Assembly (NCBI GenBank): GCA_947652605.1
Contig: OX393578.1
Coordinates: 36,957,470 to 37,021,469, forward strand
Source: Elmis aenea
Lineage: Eukaryota > Arthropoda > Insecta > Coleoptera > Elmidae
DNA length: 64,000 nucleotides
Direction: 5' to 3'
The notes under the pieces are model-generated. The model did not search any database and was not told where the DNA came from. It saw only the letters and a program-made list of their open reading frames with translations. Position 1 is the stretch's first letter; each line of letters opens with the position of its first letter. Shown here one piece after another: positions 10,165 through 22,896 of the stretch. A program made the translations under genes and the position numbers.

Positions 10165-12830
10165 CCCTACTCCTTTTTTTTAACTGTCAGTGTATACAAG
10201 CACTGATTGCTTAATAGTATGACTTGTCATATTCGGTCGTCTTCGGGCACTACCCGTCTAATAGTGTTAATAACTAAAATCGGGTGTATTTTAACATCTT
10301 CGGGTGTTACCCATCGAAGTTATAATTTACTTATTTCAAGGCATATAAAACCAGTCGAAAAGTACTTTATTGTTTGCTACTCGTATTCACACGAAAAAAA
10401 AAACATTCAGTTCCGTTCAATTCTGCTCGAACTGAAAGGAAACCGATTGGCAGACAGACATGTAGTAGATAGACATTTATTGGAACACCTTACCACCTTA
10501 CGGATAAATTTATGTGTAAAAAGTATTTTCCCAGGCCAAGCATTAGCTGTTAACGCCTATCACTAAAGCTGCATTTTATGAATAAAAAAATTTATTTAAC
10601 ATCAACCAAGGTTTATTTTACTTTTTACAGGATGATCTGGCGAATAGAAATTGTATGGCAAGGTCTTTTAATTTTTAAAATAATGTTAAGTTTTTGAGAA
10701 CTTGATGTTTGGATTTAGGTAAATTTATTTATTTAAATAAATTAAAGACTTACCTTTCGCAGTTTAGGTGGTTTTTCAAAAGTAAATCTTTTTAATTTAA
10801 ATCAAGCCGAAAGTTTTTAAGACTCAATATTTTTTACCATCCTAATCGAGCTTTAAAAAAAAAAAACTTCCTCGGCGGTAAAATGAAATATTTCAATTTC
10901 AAAACGTCGCAAATCAGATAAATAAAACATGTAGACGATGGTAAGCTACGATATTTATACTCGTATAATAAACGCGACATCAACTGAGAACGTTATCAAC
11001 TCAAAAAAATATAAGGGTAAAGTAATTTAATAACAAAATGTACGGTTCACGGTACAAGAGAATATTGCTTTTGCATCAGTGAATTTTGTTTCTAAATGAA
11101 GTTTCAAAAGTGTGGGTTAATTATTTAAAACTAGATTACCTGCACTGTGAAAATATTTGTAATTGCTAAATTCAAATTTTATTTCATTGCAGGTATGCAA
11201 TATTGCATGGGAATGTTTAAACAAAAGTGATACTTCGTTTCGTCAACATTAAACGTCCGATGACACATATAATTGACTGTTCTAATACTTTTAAGTTTAG
11301 TAATTAGTGACGCTTTTATCAGAGTTCCAACAAATCAACAGGACGAAATCTGGTCGTTTAATGGGCTGGGCTTCGCGACGCTTCGTGAGTGCGCCGCTAG
11401 CGTCCCGCGCCTTGCACTTATTGGCAGAGAGTTGGTAGAAGCTTTAACTCGAAGCTTTAACAGTTGATTAGCGACGACAAACACATATTAGCATTTTATT
11501 GCTTTAGCTAGGCTCTTTACGCCCTCTAGATAAAGTGGAATTAAAACTGAAGTGCTCTTTGATCTTCACTGTATTAACTAAACTGCCATTGGCCGCACTT
11601 ATTAAATGAGAGAGAGACTCGTAGAATATTCTGTCCTTCTCCTCTTTATCAACTTTTAACGTAACTTAATAACTTGTTAAAATGATGATTAAAACATTCG
11701 CTCTCGGTTTTACTTTAATTTTGTTTCTGTTAAAACTGGGTAACAATTTTAATTAACAATTTGAGGAAGAAAAACTTGGGAATTAAAAAATCGATGGATT
11801 TATTTAATAAGTATAATTTATTGTGCTCGTATTTACAAAAATTCACAGCTCTAAAAGAAATATACCTAAATGAGTTCACAGTAAGTTAATTACATTAAAA
11901 AAAAGATTTTACAAGATGTTTGGAAAATAGATTAGTCATATTTTTTATTTGCGTTATTTCCTTAAAATAAATGAAACAAAAATTAAAAATTGGTACGTTA
12001 AAATGTTTATTTTTTAGCGGTCTCTAATGCGTCCGTTTTCCAAAATTTTGACATCATTTAAAATTTGATGGTTTATCATTTCTGATAGTAATCAGCAAAG
12101 AAAAATAAAGGAATCTACTACAACTATAATATATGGATCAACTCATGGACATTAACACTGGACGGTCTATAAAATCAACGCCTCTATTTTAGTCGAAAAG
12201 ACTTCGTTATTAGAATTAATTTCAAATTAAAAACATTGCCAGTTCTATTTTCCAAACATCTGCAAATAAATGTACGAGAATTTTTTTCCGCAAATTTACG
12301 TGGTATCCGACATAATGTGAAGAACCGTTTTAGGAATATGTTGTTTGTAAGCAAACAAAAAATTTGCAAAAATCTTTGATGTAAAAGTATTGATCAATGA
12401 TTTTATCGATCCAAGTTTTTATCATAGTTTTGATAATCAGATTGAAATTTTAAAACAAATACTTGCCTAAATTCCATTCAAAATTTATTTTATTAGGTAG
12501 GTACTATTGGTTAATACTATTTGCCTAAATAAATTTTTAGTTCATCCAATTTGATAATTGTGTTAAAATATAAGAGTAAAGATTTTGTTATTTGTGTTTA
12601 AATTAAGTCGTAATGCAAAGTAAGTGATTGACAATAATTATTCTCGGTGAATTAAAGCTTGAATGTACGAGTACTTAGTTTTTAGACAGTTGGGTAGGTT
12701 TAGTTTGTTTTCGGATATATAATTAGTGTATTAAAATTTGTTTTTAAAGTAATATTTGTACTAATTTTGTTGTTTCCTAAAAAAATTTCATTATTCTTCA
12801 CATTATTTCAACCAGATTAACATAATAAAA
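10165..12830. other. non-coding, Rx downstream flank
   Basis: No gene recognised. At 10230-10320 a motif of the form CTTCGGG-CACTACCCGTC / CTTCGGGTGTTACCCATCG occurs twice. About 11270-11650 is GC-richer (GCTGGGCTTCGCGACGC and following) and repeat-free. The open frame at 10207-10566 looks like chance: no homology I recognise and no codon bias. Confidence 0.45.
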
Positions 12831-12836
12831 TTTATT
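12831..12836 (-). promoter_or_regulatory. Rx: candidate polyadenylation signal of Rx
   Basis: AATAAA on the minus strand, about 190 bp downstream of the Rx stop codon at 13027. Plausible by position only. Other AT-rich variants lie nearby, so the actual cleavage site is unknown. Confidence 0.35.
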
Positions 12837-13026
12837 TATGCTCTAACTAAACTCTATTAGTCGATATACTGTACATTAGTAATAAAGATGTTTTGTTTCT
12901 TCCGTTTTCAACACAACGTTTAACAGTTTCCTAATATTAGCACACGAGAATGCAATGTACACACATATGTACAAAAATTATAAATAACACTGAATATATA
13001 CACGTGATTGTCATTAAATATTACAC

Positions 13027-13395
13027 CTAAACCATTTGCAACCCTTTAGTAATACTTTCTACGTGTTCTTTAGCTTTGAGTCGTAATGCGGCGATGGAGG
13101 TGCTGCGAGGATCTGGTGAGTTTGTGGGAGATTGAGAGTGCGCCACTGGTGGTCTGTTGTGATCGACCGCGATAGGTGGTGTAAGGTAACTAGGATATCC
13201 AGTTTGTGGGTGACTAAGGAAACCGGGAAGTGCCGATAGCAGTGGCGGCGATAACCATGGATCCATGGGTAGGCCTAAACCGGAACTACCAACACGTGAA
13301 AGTGATGATACGGCATGGTAGTCGGTTAAACCTAATCTTGCAGCTTCCATTTTTTCTTGGCGTCTCCACTTTGCACGGCGATTTTGAAACCACAC
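13027..13395 (-). CDS. Rx: Rx retinal homeobox, terminal coding exon
   Basis: This exon encodes the end of the homeodomain and the entire C-terminus of the retinal homeobox transcription factor, a nuclear paired-like protein that binds TAAT-type sites and acts in eye and anterior brain development. The minus-strand acceptor TTTTTTTTTCAG precedes GTG TGG TTT, so the first codons give VWFQNRRAKWRRQEK, homeodomain residues 47-60 plus flank, with Gln50 and Asn51 in place. It continues with MEAARLGL, a Pro-rich region (SPPLLSALPGF) and ends with an OAR motif (STSIAALRLKAKEHVESI, about residues 99-116 of the exon) and GLQMV before TAG. The OAR motif and the EAARLGL flank are Rx hallmarks. It follows the exon at 46597-46874 in phase 0. 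The exon has 122 codons and no frame damage. Confidence 0.96.
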   Translation of the reverse strand: MWFQNRRAKWRRQEKMEAARLGLTDYHAVSSLSRVGSSGLGLPMDPWLSPPLLSALPGFLSHPQTGYPSYLTPPIAVDHNRPPVAHSQSPTNSPDPRSTSIAALRLKAKEHVESITKGLQMV

Positions 13396-13747
13396 CTGAA
13401 AAAAAAAGTTTACAGTGTTAATTTTGTTATGGAGTTATTTATGCACATACTATAAAAGGAAAAATAAATTACTATATGGCTTAACTCTTTTCCATTGTAA
13501 AAATATGGTACATAATTAAAAGTTAGATTAATTTATAGTAACTTAGTCCTAATAGTAATGTTTAACCTAATAAAGCCTAAAAGATTAAGTAATATTTCAG
13601 ATTAAAATCAGTCCTGCTTGAAAAGAACTAAACATTTTTACGATAACTATAATACAACAGCTCAAACACAATTCAATTTATAATTTACAATGATTGCATT
13701 CTTAAGCTTGTGCTATTAAATAGTTTAGCGCATGAATAGGTAAAAAC

Positions 13748-13960
13748 TGACAATCATGCCTCGAGTTACGGCGCTTTGGATTTACGGACGTTTTGGATTG
13801 CTACCATTCGCACAGGTTTCGGCAGTTGCTTCCGAATTACGGTTCTTTAGCGTCATGACGCTATCGCATGATCGGCGTATATGAGAAGTATTGAAGTACG
13901 TGCTTTCATTTGCGGACATCTTAGTATTACGGCATCAGTCTGTAAACTAATTTAACCTAA
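13748..13960. mobile_element. possible pogo/Tigger-like fragment
   Basis: The phrases CATGCCTCGAGTTACGGCGC, TTTGGATTTACGGACG and, 150 bp on, TTTGCGGACATCTTAGTATTACGGCATCAG resemble the repeated 'ttacgg' subterminal sequences of Tigger/pogo-class elements. No matching right terminus or transposase is seen, so this is tentative. Confidence 0.35.
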
Positions 13961-16089
13961 ATTTCTCCAATAGATTTTAGGCAATGACGTCCGTCCGTGG
14001 AAACGAAAATTGGGAACAGCGTTAAAAACTATGCTGCACTGATGTTTAAAACTGATCATATTTGGCAATTAGGAGAAAATAAATTTTGACTTTGATGCAA
14101 ATTACAAAAAACCTGTAGGTAATAGGAATAAAAAAAGTTTTACGTACAAACCTGTGGTCATGAGATATTCTAACTAAAGAGATAGTTTTTGTTGTTGCAT
14201 TTACTTGATATCGGTTTTGCATTTTAGACTTTGTAATAAAGCATACAATTAAAATAATTGAATATAGACAAAGATACAATATTGTCACGCTAATATTTTT
14301 ATAAAAATTTGATAATTTAAATTTGTTATTGTAATCCAATTTCTTAAACTCTGTTCATAGGTTAAAAGTAACACCATGTAGTCAGCAATCATATGTTATA
14401 ACTGTGTCACAGCAAGCAAATAGAGTTTTTGCTGAATCAGGGTATTTATGAATAGAAATAGTCTTTCAAAATTATGGGAAGACAGAAGACAGTCGACAGT
14501 TAACAGTAGACTCCGAGTCGGTCGTAGAGCAACCAGACGAGATGGTCGTAATTACCCTGGGTTCTGTAAGTCACCGTTCTGTAAAATTTGTGTTTGATAA
14601 TGTGTTTATCTAGTTCTTATATTAAATCTGCTTGATTTCCTAATTATTAATTAGCTTCTTTATGAGTCTTGAGCTACCCGCCAAGCGCATGGCCTTAAAG
14701 AAGTATGTGACAATATCTACGGTATGAAACATAACAAGTGTAACATAAAAGCGATTAAGTCACATTTTCCGTAATAAAATAAATCGTCCATTAGATATCG
14801 GATCAGGACAAATATTTGACCAACTGAAAACAACTCGCATTACACGGACAAACACAATTGATATCTGTTCTGATTATACGTTGGAGGTAGAAAAGCTTTT
14901 ACCTGAAAATAAACATGTTATTTGTTATAAATCAAAGATAACATCTATAAAATGAAATTACAGACATAAAGTGGACATTATTTGGTCTCTACGAGGCTAT
15001 TAGCGGACAACGTTTCAACCAGAGGTCGTAAACAAGTTCTTTTAGTACCGTTTAGTACATATCTGTGTAGCGTGTAGGGGAAATACGCTGGAAACTTTTA
15101 ATATTTTCACCCTTCGTTATAAGCTTCAATTTCTACGCTCAATTTTAAACGCATTGCCGAGTAAACACCTGTATTTATTTAGTAATCGACGCAGGCCGGT
15201 ATATTATTGGCATTATATCACTTACTACCTGCATTTGGGTTTGATTGCTTGACAAATATAATCATGTTTTACAAATATAATTATTAGGGATAAAGTCAAT
15301 CAATCATTGCTTCCGAACTGTAATCACTAAACGTTTACAACCTTTGTTGAAGGTTCATTATCGACATACATACAAAAAAAAAGGTTACGGACATAGACAA
15401 AGTTCTTACATGTAAACTGTAGTAAGTAACTTAAACATGATATTAATCTTATAAACCTAAGCAGTCATATATTCGCATGAATGTCGTAGAACGTCTTGTA
15501 GCATAATTTTTAGACTATACTTTGGGTAGGTATATTTGTCTTTTGTCTGTCTGCATTTCGTTTTCTTGTATTGCTGCATTATTAAACGAAAGATTATGCG
15601 TATACCAACATTATACATGAACGATAATTTTGTGCATAATTTACTTTGTACTTTATTAATTTACTAACAAAAAGACTATTGGTTTTAATAACTTGCGTTT
15701 AATGTTTGTGGATTTTTAACCAAACAGCTCTAAAAATAATAAGCCATATTTTGTGCACATATTATTTGTAACAAATGTTTTAGTTAACAATTAACGCCAA
15801 TTTTTGTCTTATGTTTCTACAAGCGCCAAGTGCCAAATATAGTTTTCGATGCTTACCGCGACAATTAATTTACAATTAAAGACTATTTTTTTAAGTGATA
15901 ATATGAACAACTGAGTTACATTATCTTGTTATTAAGTTTGAATTTAAAAAAAGTTAAACAATCACAATGTAAAGAAATTATCTGACGTTCACCACAGTTA
16001 AATTCGAAAAGGTATAATCCACATTTTATTCATTACTTTTTCTTAACCAATCTTTACTCAGCCTAATTTAATTGTTTACTATTTAATAA
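13961..16089. other. Rx intron, nothing recognised
   Basis: AT-rich intron sequence. I see no exon, RNA gene or transposon terminus that I could defend. The short frame at 14046-14339 is rich in AT-coded residues and looks random. Confidence 0.5.
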
Positions 16090-16600
16090 TCTATATATAT
16101 AAAAGAGCTTGTTTGTTTGTTTGTTCGCTATAGAATCCTAGGTCCGTTGACCGATCGGGACCAAATTTTGCACAGTTACTATTTAGGACCTTGCAGATCT
16201 AACGCCTAACTTTAAGTACAAGCACATATTACCAATTTAAAAAAAAAAAAATACTTGGATGGGATTCGATCTTACGTCGGCAAATACCTGGTCATAACAC
16301 GATACGGCGCGGGGTATTTCACAAGTAAAGATTGTTTTGTATACAATTAGTAATAAATGTACATGAAGTATTATTTTTATTAGTACATTTTTAATTGAAA
16401 CAAGACGAAAGAAAATAAATTTGAGTTATTATTCAATTTTTAAGCAATAAATAGTTATTTTTTAAGGAATTATAAGAAAATGAAAAGATGATTGATCAGA
16501 GTATGTCATTTGTGTATGATTTGGAATTATTGGGCTTATTCAAGTTAAAAAAGTAATTAAAATTGTAATCGCCCGTGCAACGCCGGGTAAATCATCTTGT
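16090..16600 (+). mobile_element. Helitron-like non-autonomous element, copy 2
   Basis: Plus-strand sister of 8411-8967: starts TCTATATATATAAAAGAGC in an A|T site, passes a short (TTTG)n and the block GAATCCTAGGTCCGTTGACC, and ends with the hairpin GCCCGTGCAACGCCGGGT and CATCTTGT. The two copies align end to end with few differences apart from the microsatellite. It lies within the Rx intron, 2.7 kb upstream of the last exon, inverted relative to the copy 4 kb downstream of it. Confidence 0.72.
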
Positions 16601-19600
16601 ATTTTATAAAATAATTTTAAAAGTAAGGTTAAATACAGTTCAATTATTTTCAATTATGGCTAATTTAATTAGTAAAAATTCTTTATGTAGAACCAAGCAT
16701 ACGATTTTGTTAACCTTAGCTAGTTAGTAGTAACTTTAGCTTATAAAATAGTAATAAAATTTTATCCGTTGTTAATTGTTTATTTAACAATTTTCTGGTT
16801 TTGTTAAACTAAAATGTGTTACACTTGGACCATAATTCAATTGAACATCATTGGCTCTTCGCATTCTTTTGTGCCTTAAACGTAGTTATTCACAAAAACG
16901 ATGGCTTTATTCGCAAACTACTCGCAATTTTCCGCCACCAAGACGTGGCACAAATCACATTCCCTCGAGCGACTTCGCTAAAAGTTTTTTATTAGATTCT
17001 CTCAATTTAGGACAGCTTCAGCCGCCATTAGCTCGAGTAAAGAATGACATCAAATTGACAATTAATGCATCAGTTCAAAACCAATTTTGAGTTTGCCCTC
17101 GGCACGAACATGGCTGACGTCTGCAGGGAGACTCAAGAATGAGGATAATCAAGGGTGCAAGGGGTGGTTCCCCGCTCGGATCTTCCCTTCTTCAGATATA
17201 CCTCTTTATTCTTACATAGGGTGGATCTAAGACGGTGCAAGAAAAGTTTAGACTGAAATATTTTAGCGAATTTTCTACATTAAAAAGAAGTAAAAACAAG
17301 TTTACGGCTTAGATTAATAAAATTCTTTAAGAGATTTTTAAAGCATTTTTATAAAAGAGCTTATTACATTTAATATTATTATTATAGGATAGATAAACTA
17401 TTTAAACGTAGTCTTTGCCGTGTACTTATATTTTTGAACTGATAAAAATAATAGAAACAGATCAACGACAATGGTTTACTGATATTGTTGATACTATCCT
17501 TTGATATGCACACTTCCAGTACCACTAAGTGGTCCTTAATTTTGTTTTAATGTTCGGCATTTTATTGTTATTATAGTCACGCTAACTAGTAATTTGTGCG
17601 ACATTTATTTTAATAATCTATGAATGCTAATAAGTATTTAGTGCTATTTATCGTATTATTGTGTTTTTTTTAAAAATATTTATGTTTGGGTAATTTAACA
17701 ATATCAAAAAAGTACGCGAAAATGCTTGATATAGGTACGTCTGATGGCAAATGTTTGGTTGATGATTAATAATTAACGTAATTTCGCGTTTTTAATTAAT
17801 AATTTGGTAATATAATTTATTGTGTTTATCTTCACCTTCAGCTCCTATACAGTTGCACGTGTTCGCACTGCTTCGGCAATAATTATTTTTATTGCTAATA
17901 TTTCTATTTAATTAAAAAAATATTTGTTCCTGCCGTTGGAGTAGCTCAAAGTTTAAAACTTGATAAACAGCACATTTGAAGAAAAACAATAAAATGGAAC
18001 ACAGGAATTTAAAAAATAATGCATTTGTTTGATACTCGTTTCATTAATTTTTTATGCTTTTTTTGCTTTTAAAATATTATTTAATAAAATCTATACTACT
18101 ACTGCAAAATTTATGAGTTTGTAAAATATACCGGACATAATGGCTTATAAAGTAATCGCCAAAAACGAATAAACGTGTTTATTATTAACAAGTTTTGATT
18201 TAGTTTTAGCAAGATTAAAAGAACTTTTGAATTTATTTTGTACTGTGGATGAAAAACCTGACTACTTTAATTGTGAATTAACACTTTGGTTACTTAAATG
18301 ACATTTTATTTTTTGGATAAAGTGTGCCAAGCTAATAAAATTCTAGAACGTTTGTAACAAAGGAGTAAACGATTACGTCCTGGCTCAATTATTTCGTATT
18401 TTGTTGATTGCGAATAATATTTTTTAAGAAAATTCGGATATATATTACTTGTAGGTAATAGATGTTTGCCGTATTACTAAATATTTAATAAATTAGTCCA
18501 AAGTTATCCAATCTTATATATTATTTTAATGAAAGTCCTTGGAAACAATGACTTTATGTTATTTTTGATAACGTAACAGAAATGTACAAGAGTATACACG
18601 ATAAAGTGGAAATGATTAAAAGTTAACGTTAAATTATCAATCCCAAAGGCTTAATATATAAAGATAAATAGAGGAGCTACTGGTGAAACAATCACAATTC
18701 TTGATCATCGTTTGAAACCCAGTCAGAATTAATTAAAGCATCCTTAATTATGGGAATTAATTGAGTCGGCCTCGCCTTACGACAACACGCGCAACTTTGA
18801 CGACAAAGCTTGCCATAAAATAATTAAATATCAAAATGAAGACAAATTTAATATTGGCTCGTCTACGAAGCCCCAGGGTGTGCACAGTTAACTTGATGGT
18901 GGGGCAAAGCGACGCAGAAAAAGCAACGAGTATACAAAACAAACGGCAGCATCAGAGCAAGCGTAGACGATACGGTATGATGAGTTAATATGGTGAATAC
19001 ACGGACATGATAAAAATTTTATTTAACTTTGTTTCAAAACGTTATTACGTACAATTTTGTACAGGATATTTATATTTAATAACGTTTTTTAAGACTTTAT
19101 GCTCATAATAAAATGCAATAAATAAATTATTTGAGTAGTTTATTGGTTTGTTATAAGAAAAATTATAATGCCATGAAATCAAATATGCACCGCTTGCTTA
19201 CTGTTCAAGATTGTTCGCTAAATGCAGGTTTTTCATTTTTTGAATACAAAGAAAAATTATTTTGGGGATTATTAAAAACATATTTGTTATGTAGCTGTTA
19301 AAATTAAATTTACAATTAAGGACTATAAAGTATCTTAAAAATTATGTATAACTGTATTTACTTTGACATTCCACCTGGCATCAATGATTATTATTTTACT
19401 TCAAATTTTTGTTTGATATTTTTTAAATGAATAACATGGAACAAATACTGACGCATCATTAACTAAAACATGTAACACATCCAAAGGGCCAATTTACGAA
19501 ACTTTTAACTTAAGTAAAACACACTACCGTCAAAAGACTACTGTGATTACTTGTAGTGTACGTCAGTGTTTGGATTTTGTCAATTAATAAATGATTTGGC

Positions 19601-20289
19601 ATGAATTTATACATCATAAGTAGGACACACTATCCGTACAATATGTGCTTATAGGAAAGAACGATATAAGGATATAAATACAATGTCTAAACAGTGCCAG
19701 ATGAACCCAAAACCTTTGGACAGTCGGACTTGGGTAGTTAAGAACCAACTATCGGGAAATGTATGGCCAGTTAAAAAATAAAGAAGTTTGTTGTTAAAGT
19801 TTTTGTATTTTGTTTGTGTCTTACTATGTAATAGTTGCACTAGACCTGTGTACTACTTAACACAACGTTTGAGGGTCCAACCCCCATATAAAAACGATTA
19901 CAAGCCGTAATTAAAAACAAGAAACATAAGAATAATTAGTACCTACTCTTCATCAACAATGCATTACATAACCAATGTTGTTGTGACCCGTTAAAATGGA
20001 AAATAAAAATAAAATAAATTTTGTTTTCATCGAAAATATTGTTAGACTTAAATTATAAAAATGTAAGTAACGTTTTATTTCAAACACATTGTTTGTTACA
20101 GAAATAGTGTCGCAACTATTTAAAGTTGTTAAAATTAGTCAGTCGAAAGTTTTGCTCAATGTATTTTTGCAGAATCCCTTAAATTTATTTCATTTACGTA
20201 ATGAGGCGATTTTTTTGTATAAGCACGCATTTAGTTACAAAATACCTTTGCAGGCGGATTAAAGCTTTTTAATGTAAATTACGCAGTAT
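16601..20289. other. Rx intron, two GC-richer patches, otherwise AT-rich
   Basis: No exon or element recognised. About 16840-17220 (with CACCAAGACGTGGC and CCCCGCTCGGATC) and 18750-18960 are richer in GC than their surroundings, contain no transposon ends and no long frames, and could be conserved regulatory sequence. That is inference from composition only. Confidence 0.35.
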
Positions 20290-21010
20290 CTCCTTATTTC
20301 GCTGTCTGCGAATTTAGATAATTCAATTCGCATGTGTTACTAGCGGTGGCGTATTCTGGTGTAACTGTACGATAAACTAAGGATTTAATTAACAGAACTA
20401 AGGCATTGAAGTCTTGTTTAGAGAGAGACTGTGTCAAATTAACGCACGGCACCCACCCCAAGTCCCTTTCTAATTACAATCCATTAAGGCAATTAACTCT
20501 GAACTTGGCAGCTCAAACTTCCTCTTTACTGCCTCGAAAATTACAAATTATGTAGTTCAAAAGACCAACACAACAACCTTAGACATTAGTAACATTTACT
20601 TTAATAATTCACACGATTATTCCATCAAAATTGTCCCCGAAATTTGTCCCAGTGGAACAATAACAAAAATACATAAAAGCGGCCGTTGGGATCAGATCAC
20701 AAAACGGGTAATATAAGACTAATAACGAGCACCAAGCGGCCCTTTATTTGTTACTCAACAAACAAACGGAACATTGTAACAAGTTTTAAACAATCGCAGG
20801 CGGTGTCGATCGTCACGTGACCGCCACGCGCTCGTAGCAAATTACATGTCCTAGGACTGATTAGCCCAACTTTAACAAAGAAGGCCGCACTGACATTGAT
20901 GTGTGTAGCTACCAATTTATTAGTGAACTGATGTTTGCTAGACCACCGTGTCTGTCACCCCCACAATATTTCGAGACACATAATCAGAGTGCTGTGTATT
21001 AACTTCTACT
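20290..21010. promoter_or_regulatory. candidate cis-regulatory region in the Rx intron
   Basis: A repeat-free, GC-richer patch with several homeodomain-type core sites (TAATTA, TTAATTAACA, AGGCAATTAAC, GATTAG), the E-box CACGTG (about 20814) and the CG-rich block ACCGCCACGCGCTCG. It has no coding potential. The inference that it is an enhancer rests on composition and clustering; no conservation test was possible. Confidence 0.25.
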
Positions 21011-21179
21011 TGCAAAACCAATTATTACGGATATCGACTTTATTTTAGGGGATTCAAAAATTAAATGATACACACAAGAAAACTTCACATATTCATGATA
21101 ATCATATCAAGCTAGATTTATTAAGAATAAAAAACAGGGTTTATATTTTTTTACAATTTTAATTTAAATAAGTATTTAT

Positions 21180-21425
21180 TCTCTTTAAAATAATACCCTT
21201 CGCCTTCACCATTCCTACTTTCCACTCCTTCAAATCTCTTAATCAAGTTTCTTTTGGAGTACTTGCAAAATAATCTTAAATGGCAGTATCAATCTTTCCC
21301 TTAGACAAGAACTTTTTATCCCGTAACTCTTTTTTAGTCCAAAAAATAATCACAAGTCGCACATTGTCAAGTCAGGTGAGTACGGCGGGTGCTCTATTAC
21401 TTTCATTTTTTACATCCAAAAACTG
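21180..21425 (-). pseudogene. mariner transposase relic
   Basis: The minus strand reads MKVIEHPPYSPDLTMCDL, the block holding the third catalytic Asp of mariner transposases, followed by LFFGLKK and a degraded tail reaching LQVLQKK. A stop interrupts the frame right after CDL. Only this C-terminal piece is recognisable; the HDN block upstream is not readable and no terminal inverted repeats are found. It is a different mariner lineage from the relics at 1256-1845, judging by the sequence after PDL. Confidence 0.75.
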
Positions 21426-22027
21426 TAACTGTCTAATACACTACTTTAATTGTATTACAGAAAAGTGCATATATTACTATTTTTCTTGCTCACTGCTTAT
21501 TGATCGCTGTCTGAGTTTGTTTCTTTTCGTGAATCCATAACATGACTTTTCACTGCGCAGACATTATTTTCATGACAAAATAATGGTGCCTTTGTTTCTG
21601 AAGTACTCTTCAGCAATAAACGAGACAGATATTGAAAAACCTACTTTTTGTATTTTGGCTTAATTTCTTCTCTTTTTGTATTTATGGATCATTCGAATTG
21701 GGTAATCCTGATTATTTTTTGTATCCTGACCAAATTTATTAGATTTGGACTAAAATTAAATATAACTTATTTATTTCGCCCTTGATCGCTATTTATGTTT
21801 TTAAAAATAATTTTGCCCCTTTTGATTAGAATTCGATGTTTAGTATTGCCAATTTTGACATAAAAAACGAACTTAATAAGTCTTTATGAAAAATAATGTA
21901 CCAATTTTTTAGCATATTACAATGAACAATTTTTAGTCTTAGAAAATCTGTAATTTAGCAGGAACAGGTGATATCTTCAATATTTAAAAACGGAATTATT
22001 GTGGCAAAAAGTGGTAACTATTTCGCT

Positions 22028-22896
22028 CAGTGTTTTTCAACCTGTTGGCACACTTTTGACAATGCTAAAATTTCGCGACACGCTATATACAGGATGTTTG
22101 AAATTTGAGTTTAAACATGGGTATCTCGCTTATTATAATCGCTAGAGTATAGGTTTAAACTTGACCAAGCTGCTAAATTCGGTGCTCATTAATAATTCGA
22201 AGAGAAATTAAAAATATCTTAGACATTAGAAAAACCCGGAAATAGGTTGTTTGAAAATCATCAATCCCTGCGGAGTATAGAATATTTTCAATTTGTAAAA
22301 TCATTGCCTAAGCAACTTTTTAAGCCAAATCGAATGGTAATCCTAATTTTTTTTATGTCGATTCGTTTTTGTTGCATGTCAACAAATTTGTTTTTTTCTT
22401 ATGAGCGCAATATTTTTTATTTACACAATCAAATAGATTTGGTTTTCCAAATTTATTGATGTATCACACATGGTATTTTACTTCTACATTGACAAATAGC
22501 AAAAATTGCGGCCAAAGGAAAAAATAAAGTTGGTTGTCATAAAACAAAAGCGAGTCGACCTTGAAAAAATTTGTGATTACCATGCGATTCGGCTAAAAAC
22601 GTTGCTTGAGCAATGTTTTTTTACACATTTGAAATATTTCATACTCCAACGGTGTTACAGACGATTTTCAAGATTTCTCTTTGGAGTATTAATGAGCTCC
22701 GAATTTAGCAAATTTGCCAAATATAAACCTATACTCTAGCAATTATAATAAGCTATATCCCCATGTTTAAACTCGAATCTCAAACAAAGCGTTTTGTAAA
22801 AACTTTTTATTCATTTTTTGATTATATTTTTCGCGACACCCCTGGAGTATGTTTGAGACACACTAGTGTGCCGCGGCACACAGGTTGAAAACACTG
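22028..22896. mobile_element. hAT-like element (CAGTGTTTTTCAACC ends) hosting a foldback element
   Basis: Left end CAGTGTTTTTCAACCTGTTGGCAC; right end on the other strand CAGTGTTTTCAACCTGTGTGCC. The flanks ATTTCGCT and ATTTAGTT match at 6 of 8 positions and may be a decayed 8-bp duplication. Nearly all of its interior is a separate palindromic insertion (22088-22798). No hAT transposase remains. Confidence 0.72.
22088..22798. repeat. foldback element, arms of about 330 bp
   Basis: Starts TACAGGATGTTTGAAATTTG. The left arm (about 22090-22420) pairs with the right arm (about 22465-22796). Landmarks are GAGTTTAAACATGG, CTTATTATAATCGCTAGAG, GCTAAATTCGG and AGCTCATTAATA on the left, with their complements on the right in reverse order. 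Arms are diverged (roughly one mismatch in six by eye). The short reading frames across it are incidental. It belongs to the TA-CAGGG class of short elements in this window and sits inside a hAT-like element. Confidence 0.82.

Noticed and set aside
10207..10566. 119-codon open frame on the plus strand
   Set aside because: No recognisable domain, no splice or promoter context, composition like the flanks.
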